From Rhodospirillales bacterium (GTDB lineage: Bacteria > Pseudomonadota > Alphaproteobacteria > Rhodospirillales > UBA2165): DNA of 64,000 bases. The notes beneath the pieces were generated by a model. The model made no database searches. It saw nothing but the letters and a program-made list of their open reading frames with translations, and was not told the DNA's origin. The stretch is from positions 62,001 through 126,000 of the forward strand of contig JAJECC010000172.1 of the NCBI GenBank assembly GCA_022822205.1, in the 5' to 3' direction. The position numbers and the translations under genes were made by a program. This document shows, piece by piece, positions 9,677-18,439 of the stretch (the stretch's first letter is position 1; every line of letters starts with the position of its first letter).

Positions 9677-10672
9677 TTATCTGTCGGTCAATCTAAACAG
9701 AATCGGGATGCGGATTTCGCTGGGGACCGGTCTGCTTCCCTGGCGCGCGGGCCGAACGGTCCAGCGGTTGACGGCCCGGACCGCCGCCCGGTCCAATATT
9801 TCATGCCCGCTCGATCGAACCACCTCGAGACCGACGATTTGCCCGGCCGCGGACACCCGGGCTGACAGCACAACCCGTCCCTCCAAGCCATCGCGGCGCG
9901 CGCGGCGGGGGTATCGCGGCGGCTGATTGCCGAGCGATGCGTGGGCGTAATCGGCCGCGACGAGGCTCTCGCCATCCTGGGGCAGGCTTGCCGTCTCCGA
10001 GGACCCTTGTTCTCCGCCGGGATCGGGCGCCGCTTGCGGAGCCGGCGCCCGAATTTGTTTCGTGATTCGTTTCGCGCCCGGTGCGGCCGCGCTTTCCCAT
10101 GACGCGGTTCGAGGCGGACTGTGCTCCGGCGGCCGCCTGGCGGCCGGTGCAGCCGGGGCGGCGACGGCGGTTTCCTCGGCTGGCGCAGACGGTTTCCGGC
10201 GCGGCGACGGGGCGAACCGGGCCGGCGGCGGCAAGGCGGCAATGCCGATTTCAAATATGGATGGTTCATTCCCGGCCGGCGCGGCGGTCGAGGTCCCGGC
10301 GGGCGCCGTTGGCGGCTCGGGCGCCGGTACAGCTTCATGCGGAAGGGACGCGGCCTCGACTTCATCCGTCGCCGCCGTCCGGTCGCCGGGCGGTTGGGGA
10401 AGCGGCGTTTCATCCATCCGAATGTCAGGCGTCTGCCCGGCGGGAACGGCAGCCCTCGGCTCGGCAGCAGCGGGCGGCGGCGGTTCACCCGTTGCCGCCG
10501 CCGGCGCCGCCGCAACGATCTCGATCACCACCGGCCGGGAGACGGGTGCGGCGGGTTCCGGGTCGTACATGGTGACGAAGGCCGCCAGACCGGCCGCGTG
10601 CGCCAAACCCGACGCCCCCAAAGCGGCAGCCGTCAGCGATGCGCTCCCGTGCCTGAAGGATAGTACCTGCAT
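9677..10672 (-). CDS. TonB family protein (energy transducer-like)
   Basis: A 331-residue protein with a hydrophobic N-terminal segment (about residues 12-35) that should anchor it in the inner membrane. A long Pro/Ala-rich periplasmic linker spans about residues 38-235. The C-terminal TonB domain begins near PPRYPRRARRDGLEGRV and includes AVNRWTVRPA. TonB proteins couple proton motive force to outer-membrane receptors, but no exbB, exbD or receptor gene is nearby, so it may be an orphan or use a remote ExbBD. Its stop is directly followed by the ATG of a 41-residue membrane peptide. Confidence 0.8.
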   Translation of the reverse strand: MQVLSFRHGSASLTAAALGASGLAHAAGLAAFVTMYDPEPAAPVSRPVVIEIVAAAPAAATGEPPPPAAAEPRAAVPAGQTPDIRMDETPLPQPPGDRTAATDEVEAASLPHEAVPAPEPPTAPAGTSTAAPAGNEPSIFEIGIAALPPPARFAPSPRRKPSAPAEETAVAAPAAPAARRPPEHSPPRTASWESAAAPGAKRITKQIRAPAPQAAPDPGGEQGSSETASLPQDGESLVAADYAHASLGNQPPRYPRRARRDGLEGRVVLSARVSAAGQIVGLEVVRSSGHEILDRAAVRAVNRWTVRPARQGSRPVPSEIRIPILFRLTDR

Positions 10673-10728
10673 GCCTTCCCCCCGAGGCCGGGGAGTCTAC
10701 GTGGTCGACGGCCGCGGTCGCAAGACCC

Positions 10729-10745
10729 GGCCGGGAGCTGCTCTA
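10729..10745 (-). repeat. TAGAGC-type dispersed motif (nupC-like stop)
   Basis: On the minus strand this reads TAGAGCAGCTCCCGGCC. The first three bases are the TAG stop of the nucleoside transporter gene. It matches motif copies at 12112, 22409, 22434, 24304, 27568 and 32817. Confidence 0.6.
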
Positions 10746-11990
10746 GAAGAGAATGCCCGCCACCGTGCCGGTCATGCAGGTCGCGATGGTTCCGGAAACG
10801 ATCGACTTCATGCCGAGTCCGACGATTTCCTTCCGCCGCCCCGGCACCATCGTGGTCAGCCCGCCCAACATGATGCCCAGACTGCCGAAATTGGCGAAGC
10901 CGGACAGGGCATAGACCATGATCAGCCTGGAACGCTCGGACATCGCTTCGGCGGGCACCTGCTGCCACTGCAGGAACGCGACGAGCTCATTGAGCACGGT
11001 CTTGGTTCCCAGCAAAGACCCGGCGACGGGCGCCTCGGACCAGGGGATGCCCAACAGCCACGCCACCGGCGCGAACACCCATCCGAACAGGCGCTGCAGC
11101 GCGACCGGCTCGCCGAACAAATCGGGGAACAGCCCGAGCACCTTGTTGACCAGGGAAACCAGCGCGACGAAGACGATCAACATGGCGATGACATTGATGA
11201 GCAGCCGCACCCCGTCCGACGTACCGCGGGTCACCGCATCCATGGCGCTATGGTCCGGCGAGGGCTCCATGGCGGCGCTCTCGCCGGTCCGCGTTCCGTC
11301 ATTGGGAACCATCAGCTTGGCGATCATGATCGCCGCGGGCGCCGAGATGATCGAGGCCGTCAACAGGTGGCCGGCGGCATTGGGAATGATGTCCTTCAGG
11401 AAGCTCGCATAGAGGACGAACACCGTACCGGCGATGGTCGCCATGCCCACCGTCATCACCATGAACAGTTCGCTTCGGCTGATCTTGGTGAGATAGGGCC
11501 GTACGAACAGGGGCGCCTCGATCATTCCGACAAATATATTTGCGGCGGAACTGACGCCGACCGCGCCGCCGACGCCCATGGACCGCTGCAGCACCCAGGC
11601 GAAGGCGCGAACGATGAGCGGGAGAATACGCCAATAATAGAGAACCGCCGACAGGGCGCTGGTGACCAGAATCACCGGCAGCGCCTGAAATGCGAGAACG
11701 AAGGCCGCGCCGGGGAAGCTTTCGGTAAACGGCAGCGAGCCGCCCCCGATGTAGCCGAAGACCAATGAGGTGCCGGCGGTCGTCGCGTCGAGCACCGCCA
11801 GAAATCCTTCGTTGAGCCAGGCGAAGACCTGCTGGGCCCCGGGCGCTTTCAACAGGATCGCGGCGAGGATGAACTGGACGGCGAGGCCGGTGACCGCCAC
11901 CCGCCACTTCACCGCCCGGCGATTTTCGCTCACCAGCCAGCAAAATCCGATCAATACGGCCAAACCGAATAACCCGTGAACGATCGGCAT
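10743..11990 (-). CDS. Concentrative nucleoside transporter (NupC/CNT family)
   Basis: A 415-residue polytopic membrane protein of the CNT family, which imports nucleosides with protons or sodium across the inner membrane. Many hydrophobic segments are visible. The family signature GTKTVLNELVAF and the preceding SAANIFVGMIEAPL and the C-terminal YALSGFANFGS segments are present. The ATG at 11990 is preceded by a strong GGAGGAG ribosome site; an in-frame ATG 16 codons earlier is less likely. No nucleoside catabolic genes are adjacent. The TAG stop is part of a dispersed TAGAGC motif. Confidence 0.92.
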   Translation of the reverse strand: MPIVHGLFGLAVLIGFCWLVSENRRAVKWRVAVTGLAVQFILAAILLKAPGAQQVFAWLNEGFLAVLDATTAGTSLVFGYIGGGSLPFTESFPGAAFVLAFQALPVILVTSALSAVLYYWRILPLIVRAFAWVLQRSMGVGGAVGVSSAANIFVGMIEAPLFVRPYLTKISRSELFMVMTVGMATIAGTVFVLYASFLKDIIPNAAGHLLTASIISAPAAIMIAKLMVPNDGTRTGESAAMEPSPDHSAMDAVTRGTSDGVRLLINVIAMLIVFVALVSLVNKVLGLFPDLFGEPVALQRLFGWVFAPVAWLLGIPWSEAPVAGSLLGTKTVLNELVAFLQWQQVPAEAMSERSRLIMVYALSGFANFGSLGIMLGGLTTMVPGRRKEIVGLGMKSIVSGTIATCMTGTVAGILF

Positions 11991-12111
11991 GAACCCCTCT
12001 CCTCCTATGCCCGCGACGGAAGACGGGACAGGGTTCACCTGAATTCATGGATTCTTCGTTAATGGGCGGCGGACCGGCCAACCGATGAGCGCCATCAAAT
12101 TGATTCAATTC

Positions 12112-12128
12112 GGCCGGATACTGCTCTA
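12112..12128 (-). repeat. TAGAGC-type dispersed motif
   Basis: On the minus strand this reads TAGAGCAGTATCCGGCC, followed by the palindromic ATTGAATCAAT. It is intergenic, between the nucleoside transporter and the dehydrogenase gene. Confidence 0.6.
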
Positions 12129-12169
12129 GTGTTCCGGGATACTTGTTTGCATGTTCCGGACCAAATTCA

Positions 12170-13159
12170 TTGAAAGCGATTATCGCGAGAGAGAAGTCGG
12201 AGAGCGCCGACGCCCTCCAGGTCGGCACCGAGGAAGTCGCCCAACCCGAACCCGGCGCCGGCGAATGCGTCATCGAAGTCCGCGCGAGCGGGGTAAACCC
12301 GAGTGACGCAAAGGCGCTGCTCGGAAGGATGCCGAACCTCGTCTGGCCGCGGACCCCGGGCCGCGACTATGCCGGGATCGTGGTCGAGGGTCCCGGCGGC
12401 CTCGTGGGCAAAGAGGTCTGGGGCACCGGAGGCGATCTGGGCATGCGGCGGAACGGCAACCACGCGGAATATGCAATCGTCGATACCGCCGGCATTGCCG
12501 AAAAGCCCGCCAACCTCTCCATGCACGAAGCAGGCAGCCTCGGCGTCTCCTGGACCTGCGCGTATATGGGGATGGTCGACGGCGCCCGTGTCGCGGCCGG
12601 GCAGACGGTTGCCGTGCTTGGCGCCAATGGCGCGGTCGGTCAGGCGTCGGTTCAGCTCGCCGGCGCCGCCGGCGCCCGGGTCATCGCCGTTGAACGCTCC
12701 CGCGACGATTACGCCGGCCACGCCGCCGGCGACGTCGAGGTCATAAACCTCTCCAAGGAGCCGGACCTCAGGGAAGCCATCATGGCGCGCACCGACGGCA
12801 AGGGCGCGGAGATCATCATGAACTCCGTCGGCAGCCCGTATTTCGAGACGGCGCAGACCTGCCTCGCGCGGTTTGGATGCCAGATCATCATCTCCACCTT
12901 CATCGAAGAGGTGCCGATCAACTTGAGAGTCTTCTACCGCGCCAACCTGAGAATGGTCGGCGTAAGCAATTTGGACTACGACAACATTCGCTCGGCTGAA
13001 ATCATGCGCGCCATCCGGGCCGGTTTCGAGGACGGAACCTACAAGCCCTACGCCATTCTGGACGATTGCGTCTTTGGTCTTGATCGGGCGGCGGACGGCT
13101 ACAAAATCGTCCTGGAAGACGTCCGCCGAGACCGGATCGTCATCGACCCGAAAGCTTAG
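12170..13159 (+). CDS. Zinc-independent medium-chain dehydrogenase/quinone oxidoreductase family
   Basis: About 329 residues of the medium-chain dehydrogenase/reductase superfamily. A GroES-like N-terminal domain is followed by a Rossmann domain with GANGAVGQASVQLAG. The cysteine and histidine ligands of zinc alcohol dehydrogenases are not evident, so a quinone- or enone-reductase type is likely. The start is uncertain: TTG at 12170 gives the family-typical (M)KAIIARE start, while the frame is open to a TTG at 12143. It is 9 bases before the aminopeptidase gene, probably one operon. Confidence 0.82.
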   Translation: MKAIIAREKSESADALQVGTEEVAQPEPGAGECVIEVRASGVNPSDAKALLGRMPNLVWPRTPGRDYAGIVVEGPGGLVGKEVWGTGGDLGMRRNGNHAEYAIVDTAGIAEKPANLSMHEAGSLGVSWTCAYMGMVDGARVAAGQTVAVLGANGAVGQASVQLAGAAGARVIAVERSRDDYAGHAAGDVEVINLSKEPDLREAIMARTDGKGAEIIMNSVGSPYFETAQTCLARFGCQIIISTFIEEVPINLRVFYRANLRMVGVSNLDYDNIRSAEIMRAIRAGFEDGTYKPYAILDDCVFGLDRAADGYKIVLEDVRRDRIVIDPKA

Positions 13160-13168
13160 TCCGGTTCC

Positions 13169-14548
13169 ATGGCCTCACTTGATTGCTTCGTCGACGGCGC
13201 GGAAGACCCCACAACGATCCGTCTCGTTTCGCCCGACGGCTTGTCCGGGTTTGTCGGCGCCCGGCCCGCTCATGTCGGCGATTGGATCGAAAAACTGGGG
13301 TTCGAAGCCAAACAGGGGACCCGCTGCCCGGTCCCGGATGCCGCCGGCGCGCTCGCCGAGATTCTCGTTGGTATCGGCGACGACGGTCTCCGCCTCGGGA
13401 CATTGTCGGAATTGCCGAATGGATTGGCCGGCGGGACCTATGCAATCGAGGGGACCGATCCGGAGAACCTCGATATCGCGCTTCTTGGCTGGGCGCTCGG
13501 CGCATATTCGTTCGGCCGCTACAAGGATATCGATCGGGCGGATGCGCGGCTGATTTGGCCGGAGAGCGCCGATCGCCGGAGCGTCGAAATCGCGGCGGAG
13601 GGTACCTACCTGGTCCGCGACCTGATCAACACGCCGGCGGAGGACATGGGGCCTTCCGAACTCGCGGCGGCGGCCAGGCAGGTGGCGGACGAGCATGGCG
13701 CCGCCTTCACCGAGATCGTCGGAAACGATCTGCTGGAGGAGAATTATCCGGCGGTTCACGCCGTCGGCCGGGCGAGCGACGATCCGCCCCGGCTCATCGA
13801 CATCCTGTGGGGCAATCCCGATGCGCCCAAGGTAACGCTGGTGGGAAAAGGCGTTTGCTTTGACACAGGCGGGCTCGACCTGAAACCCGCCAGCGGCATG
13901 AAACTGATGAAGAAAGACATGGGCGGCGCCGCGCACGTCCTGGGTCTGGCGAAAATGCTGATGATGAAAGAGCTGGACATCCGGCTGAGGGTCCTCGTCC
14001 CGGCGGTGGAAAACAGCGTCGCCGGCAATGCGCTTCGGCCCCTCGATGTCGTCGCCACCCGCAAGGGCCTGACCGTGGAGATCGGCAACACGGACGCGGA
14101 GGGCCGCGTTATCCTGGCGGACGCCCTGGCCGAGGCCGCCGGTGAGGATCCGGAGCTGTTGATCGATTTTGCCACGCTCACCGGCGCGGCCCGTGTTGCC
14201 CTCGGTACGGACCTGCCGGCGCTGTTCACCAATGACGACGACCTCGCCGCGGCTCTCTCCGCCCATGGAACGGATACCGAGGACGCGAGCTGGCGGATGC
14301 CGCTGTGGGCCGGTTACCGCAAGATGGTGGACGGCAAGGTCGCGGATCTGACCAATGCGCCGGAAGGGGGTCTTGGCGGGGCAATTACGGCCGCTTTGTT
14401 CCTGAAGGAATTCGCCGAACCGGCACGCCGTTGGGCGCACTACGATATCATGGCATGGAACACGTCGTCGCGGCCGGGCCGGCCCGAGGGCGGTGAAGCC
14501 ATGGGAATCCGGGCACTGTACGCCCACATTGTTTCCGAATTCGGATAA
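13169..14548 (+). CDS. Leucyl aminopeptidase family protein (M17)
   Basis: A 459-residue cytosolic aminopeptidase. The M17 catalytic signature NTDAEGRV is at residues 307-314. Metal and catalytic residues are visible as Lys227 and Asp232 in VGKGVCFDTGG, Asp250 in MKKDMGG, and Asp309, Glu311 and Arg313 in the signature. Family members form hexamers with two metal ions and remove N-terminal residues from peptides; some are cysteinyl-glycinases in glutathione turnover. The N-terminal domain is shorter and divergent from E. coli PepA. It follows the dehydrogenase gene by 9 bases. Confidence 0.92.
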   Translation: MASLDCFVDGAEDPTTIRLVSPDGLSGFVGARPAHVGDWIEKLGFEAKQGTRCPVPDAAGALAEILVGIGDDGLRLGTLSELPNGLAGGTYAIEGTDPENLDIALLGWALGAYSFGRYKDIDRADARLIWPESADRRSVEIAAEGTYLVRDLINTPAEDMGPSELAAAARQVADEHGAAFTEIVGNDLLEENYPAVHAVGRASDDPPRLIDILWGNPDAPKVTLVGKGVCFDTGGLDLKPASGMKLMKKDMGGAAHVLGLAKMLMMKELDIRLRVLVPAVENSVAGNALRPLDVVATRKGLTVEIGNTDAEGRVILADALAEAAGEDPELLIDFATLTGAARVALGTDLPALFTNDDDLAAALSAHGTDTEDASWRMPLWAGYRKMVDGKVADLTNAPEGGLGGAITAALFLKEFAEPARRWAHYDIMAWNTSSRPGRPEGGEAMGIRALYAHIVSEFG

Positions 14549-14589
14549 GGGGTCCGACCCGGTCGGGTGCGGAGCCTCGTCAGACTCTT

Positions 14590-15543
14590 TCAGCGTACGG
14601 TCCGAGCCCGGCCCCCCGGCCGGTAGCGAAACAAATACGTCGGTAAAATCGCCTCCGCGGCCGTCGGCTGTATGCCCAGATCAGCCAGGGTCTTTGCGCC
14701 CGGGGAAACCACGTTATCGGTCGCCAGCAGCCTGACCTGATCCCGGGTCAACAGGGGTTTCGGTAGCATCTCGAGAAAAAAGGCCTTCATCGACAACAAA
14801 CCGAGAGGCACCGGAAAAAGAATCCGCTTCCGGCCCGTTTCCTTCAAGATCAGCTCCATAATCTCCCGGCTTGAATAGACCGTGGGCCCGCCGAGCTCGA
14901 ACGTCCGGCCATCGAGAGCGGAATCCGATAATCCGGCGATAACCGCCTCGGCGACATCACCGACGTACACCGGCTGAAACCTGGTTCCGCCGGGCTGCGA
15001 CGTACCGAAGACGGGCAAGAACGCGCTGAACCGCGTGAAGCCCGCGAACATATTGAATAACCCGTCCTCCGGCCCGAACACGACACTGGGCCGAAGTATG
15101 ACGGCCCCGGGGAATGCGGCGAGCACAGCCTGCTCGCCGGCCGCCTTGGTGCGGCCGTACTCGGCGCGGGAATGGGGATCGGCTCCAATGGCGGACATAT
15201 GGACAAGGCGCTTCAGACCGGCGTCCGCCGCGGCCCTCGCCACATTGGAGGCCCCGTCCGCGTGGACGGATTGAAACGTCCGCCGGCGGCTCTCATAGAG
15301 AATGCCCACGAGATTCACGGCGCCGTCCGCACCATCCATCGCCGCGGCAACGCTCGACGGATCACGAATGTCGGCCGCGACCGGAACGATCTGGCCGACA
15401 TCTCCCGCCGGTTTCATAAACCCCGCCGCTTCGATATCCCGAACCGCCACACGAATCCGATTTCCCCGTTCGGCCAGCCGCTTGACCAGATGCCGGCCAA
15501 CGAAACCGGATCCGCCAAACACGGTTATCGTCTTGTTTTCCAT
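14590..15543 (-). CDS. NDUFA9-like NAD(P)-binding protein (complex I-associated SDR)
   Basis: A 317-residue atypical short-chain dehydrogenase with the N-terminal nucleotide motif GGSGFVGRHL at about residues 9-18. It closely follows the pattern of the alphaproteobacterial proteins related to mitochondrial NDUFA9, including NLVGILYE and LRPSVVFGPED. NDUFA9 is an accessory subunit of NADH dehydrogenase; the bacterial proteins may bind NADP(H) near complex I or modify quinones or lipids. The ATG at 15543 is chosen because the motif follows directly; the upstream open frame reaches into the tRNA-Leu region. It converges on the aminopeptidase gene. Confidence 0.88.
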   Translation of the reverse strand: MENKTITVFGGSGFVGRHLVKRLAERGNRIRVAVRDIEAAGFMKPAGDVGQIVPVAADIRDPSSVAAAMDGADGAVNLVGILYESRRRTFQSVHADGASNVARAAADAGLKRLVHMSAIGADPHSRAEYGRTKAAGEQAVLAAFPGAVILRPSVVFGPEDGLFNMFAGFTRFSAFLPVFGTSQPGGTRFQPVYVGDVAEAVIAGLSDSALDGRTFELGGPTVYSSREIMELILKETGRKRILFPVPLGLLSMKAFFLEMLPKPLLTRDQVRLLATDNVVSPGAKTLADLGIQPTAAEAILPTYLFRYRPGGRARTVR

Positions 15544-15675
15544 TTTTCGTCCTCTGAGCCGGACACCCCGGCGGTCGGCCGATAGGTGCGGCCGGTATTC
15601 ATAGCGCCCGGCCGCCGCTCGCTCAACCGTTGCCCGGCCCGGGAGGCCGGCGACGGTTGGGTTCGCGAAACCCGG

Positions 15676-15704
15676 TTGACAGCCTTTGGGTTGAGAAGTA
15701 CGAC
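15676..15704 (+). promoter_or_regulatory. Probable sigma-70 promoter of tRNA-Leu
   Basis: TTGACA at 15676-15681 and TACGAC at 15699-15704 with a 17-base spacer. The start point would be about 30 bases before the tRNA. Confidence 0.5.
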
Positions 15705-15742
15705 CTACAGCCCGCCGAGCCGGGAGGGTTCGCGGGACGGTC

Positions 15743-15829
<87 letters not shown>

Positions 15830-15884
15830 ATTCCCTTGGCATCATTGGTGCCGGTTTCGGCAATTGCGCGATGGATGACGTGAC

Positions 15885-16499
15885 GTGACCGTGGAGTTGT
15901 ATCAGGGCGATCTTCCGGCCGGGCTCGACCTCGGCGAGACTGTCGCCGTCGATACGGAGACGCTCGGACTCAGTCCGCACAGGGACCGTCTATGCCTCGT
16001 ACAGCTATCGTCCGGCGACGGAATCGCGCATCTGGTTCAGCTATCCAACGGGAACTACGACGCGCCGAATTTGAAGCGCCTGCTCGAGGATGAAACGGTC
16101 ACCAAGTTGTTTCATTTCGGGCGGTTCGATATCGCCATGATCAAACAGTATCTCGGTGTCGTGTGCCGTCCGGTCTATTGCACCAAGATCGCTTCAAGGC
16201 TGTCACGAACCTATACGGACCGGCATGGCCTCAAGGACCTCTGCACGGAGCTGATCGGCGTGGATCTCTCCAAGCAGCAGCAGCAATCCGACTGGGGCGC
16301 CCGGGAGCTCACGCCGGAACAACTGGAATATGCCGCTTCCGACGTACTCTATCTGCATCGCCTCAAGCGGTCATTGGACGAAAGACTGGCCAGAGAAGGA
16401 CGGACGGCTCTTGCCGAAGCCTGCTTCGAGTTTCTCCCGCATCGGGCGGTGCTCGACCTGGCCGGCTGGGAAGACCAGGATATCTTCTCGCACGTCTGA
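15885..16499 (+). CDS. nrnC: Short RNase D-type 3'-5' exonuclease (NrnC-like)
   Basis: A 204-residue DEDDy exonuclease. Motif I is AVDTETLGL, motif II lies in FHFGRFDIAM, and motif III is YAASDVLYLHRL. It lacks the HRDC domains of E. coli RNase D and has the length of alphaproteobacterial NrnC, which degrades diribonucleotides and very short RNAs in the cytosol. The start is GTG at 15885; an ATG at 15872 hits a stop after five codons. It lies after tRNA-Leu and before kdsD. Confidence 0.88.
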   Translation: MTVELYQGDLPAGLDLGETVAVDTETLGLSPHRDRLCLVQLSSGDGIAHLVQLSNGNYDAPNLKRLLEDETVTKLFHFGRFDIAMIKQYLGVVCRPVYCTKIASRLSRTYTDRHGLKDLCTELIGVDLSKQQQQSDWGARELTPEQLEYAASDVLYLHRLKRSLDERLAREGRTALAEACFEFLPHRAVLDLAGWEDQDIFSHV

Positions 16500-16573
16500 T
16501 CCGGCGGCACGCGGCCGGCAATCTCCAGCGGAACTTGCGGTATGCGATTTCCTTGCCGCCTCGGCGGGATTTG

Positions 16574-16602
16574 TTGACCTTTAACCGGCCGAGTCGCATA
16601 CT
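16574..16602 (+). promoter_or_regulatory. Probable sigma-70 promoter of the kdsD-lpt operon
   Basis: TTGACC at 16574-16579 and CATACT at 16597-16602 separated by 17 bases, in the 226-base spacer between nrnC and kdsD. This leaves a leader of about 110 bases. Confidence 0.5.
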
Positions 16603-16725
16603 GCGCCCGAGAGATGCCCGGAATCCAAGTGTTTTTCGCGCATCGGCGGAATGCCTGTGGCGGGCGTCGCCGCATGGCGCGAACACAACCCCGGCCTCCA
16701 TTTCGACGAGAGTGTTTGTCCAGCG

Positions 16726-17739
16726 ATGAGCAATCCGACGCCCCTTCGACGCGACGATGGCCAAGACCGGTCCAATAAATCCGACCAAGACCTGCGGGCG
16801 GCGGCGCGTGTTCTATCGCTCGCCAAGGACGGTCTGGAGGCGCTGCTGAACGGCTTGGATGGAAACTTCACCAGCGCCTTGGATTTGCTTCAACGGACCG
16901 ATGGCCGGGTCATCGTCACCGGCATGGGGAAAAGCGGAGACGTGGCCAAGAAGATTGCCGCCACCCTGGCGTCGACCGGCACGCCCGCCTACTTCGTTCA
17001 TCCGGCGGAGGCCAGTCACGGTGATCTCGGCATGATCGTGAAACAGGATACCGTGGTGGCGCTATCGAATTCGGGGGAAACGCCGGAGCTTTCGGATATT
17101 ACCAACTATATAAAACGGTTCGGCATTCCCTTGATCGCCGTGACCAGCCGGGCCGACAGCGCTTTCGCGGTCCACGCGGACGTCGCCCTCATGCTCCCCG
17201 CGGTCGATGAAGCCTGTCCCAATGGCCTGGCGCCAACCACCTCGACCACCATGATGCTCGCCCTGGGAGACGCGCTGGCCATAGCGATGATGGAGCGCAA
17301 AGGCATATCGGTGACCGATTACAAGACCTTTCATCCCGGGGGGCATCTGGCCGAACGGGCGCTCCGGGTTTTGAGCGTCGCCGATCTCATGCACACCGGC
17401 GACGAGCTTCCGATAGCGTCGGTCGAAACGCCGATGCCCGAGGTTTTGGCTGAAATGACCGATAAACGGCTGGGCTGCATCGCCGTCACCAGCGGAGAGG
17501 ATCTGGTGGGCGTTATCACCGACGGTGATTTGCGCCGGCACATCTCCGGCGACATTTTGGCAATGAACGCCAAGGACGTTATGACGGCGGATCCCCGGAC
17601 AATTTCTCCCGGGGCACTGGCCAGTGAAGCCGTGCAGCTAATGAATGATCATGAGATTACGAACCTGTTTGTGGCCGAAGGGCGCGAGCTTTGCGGCGTG
17701 ATCCACATTCACGACTGCATGCGTGCGGGGGTGGTGTGA
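16726..17739 (+). CDS. kdsD: Arabinose-5-phosphate isomerase KdsD
   Basis: A 337-residue protein with an N-terminal sugar isomerase (SIS) domain and two CBS domains. It converts ribulose 5-phosphate to arabinose 5-phosphate for Kdo, the inner-core sugar of lipopolysaccharide. The SIS motifs GMGKSGDVAKKIAATLAS and ALSNSGETPEL are clear, with TFHPGGHLAE at the domain boundary. The ATG at 16726 gives normal length; an in-frame ATG 25 codons upstream adds unconserved sequence. It is 4 bases from lptC, at the head of an LPS transport operon. Confidence 0.95.
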   Translation: MSNPTPLRRDDGQDRSNKSDQDLRAAARVLSLAKDGLEALLNGLDGNFTSALDLLQRTDGRVIVTGMGKSGDVAKKIAATLASTGTPAYFVHPAEASHGDLGMIVKQDTVVALSNSGETPELSDITNYIKRFGIPLIAVTSRADSAFAVHADVALMLPAVDEACPNGLAPTTSTTMMLALGDALAIAMMERKGISVTDYKTFHPGGHLAERALRVLSVADLMHTGDELPIASVETPMPEVLAEMTDKRLGCIAVTSGEDLVGVITDGDLRRHISGDILAMNAKDVMTADPRTISPGALASEAVQLMNDHEITNLFVAEGRELCGVIHIHDCMRAGVV

Positions 17740-17743
17740 GACG

Positions 17744-18439
17744 ATGGACGGGCAAACCGCAGCCACGGCCACTGTGACCCCGGCGGATAGGTCGGCGGAT
17801 ATTTTTACCGCATCCGCGCGCAACGAAAACCGGCGCAGCAGTGCCGGTTACAGCCGGTTCGTTTCGTTCATGAAATTTCTCCTGCCGGCGACGGCATTAC
17901 TTTTGATCGTCCTGGTTGTCGTTTGGCCGCAGCTCGACTTCGAAAATCAAAGGTTCGGCCTCCGATTTGCGAAGCTGCAGGCGACGGAGGGTGGTGTCCC
18001 CGCGATGGTCAATGCCCGCTTCGTCGGCTCGGACCGAAAGGACCAGCGGTATACGATTACCGCCGACCTCGCGAGAAACCTCTTGTTTGGAGGCACGTCC
18101 GTCGAACTCGAGATGCCCAAGGCCGATATCACGGCGCAGGACGGCAGCTGGATCGTCCTCACCGCCAATTCAGGCGTCTATGATCAGGACAGCAAGAAGC
18201 TCGGCCTCGAAGGCTCGGTGAAGCTGTTTCACGATGCAGGGTACCAATTCAACACCAAGGCGGCGCAAATCGATTTAGGCCTCGGCAATGCCGAGAGCAA
18301 TTCTCCCGTTCGCGGTCAGGGGCCGTTCGGCCAACTGGAGGCCCAGGGCTTCAGGCTGGAAAACAAGGGCCAGACCATCCATTTCACCGGCAAATCCAAA
18401 CTCGTGATCTTTCCGAAGCTGGCGCAGGAAGCTCGATGA
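17744..18439 (+). CDS. lptC: LPS export system periplasmic-anchored protein LptC
   Basis: A 231-residue bitopic inner-membrane protein. A polar cytoplasmic segment of about 45 residues is followed by one transmembrane helix (FLLPATALLLIVLVVVW) and a periplasmic beta-jellyroll domain. LptC links the LptB2FG ABC transporter to LptA in the bridge that carries LPS to the outer membrane. The amino-terminal extension is longer than in E. coli LptC, as often in Alphaproteobacteria. Its stop overlaps the ATG of lptA (ATGA). Confidence 0.9.
   Translation: MDGQTAATATVTPADRSADIFTASARNENRRSSAGYSRFVSFMKFLLPATALLLIVLVVVWPQLDFENQRFGLRFAKLQATEGGVPAMVNARFVGSDRKDQRYTITADLARNLLFGGTSVELEMPKADITAQDGSWIVLTANSGVYDQDSKKLGLEGSVKLFHDAGYQFNTKAAQIDLGLGNAESNSPVRGQGPFGQLEAQGFRLENKGQTIHFTGKSKLVIFPKLAQEAR

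Noticed and set aside
10062-11768. A 568-residue plus-strand frame
   Set aside because: It is antisense to the TonB-like and nucleoside transporter genes and has no family-like sequence.
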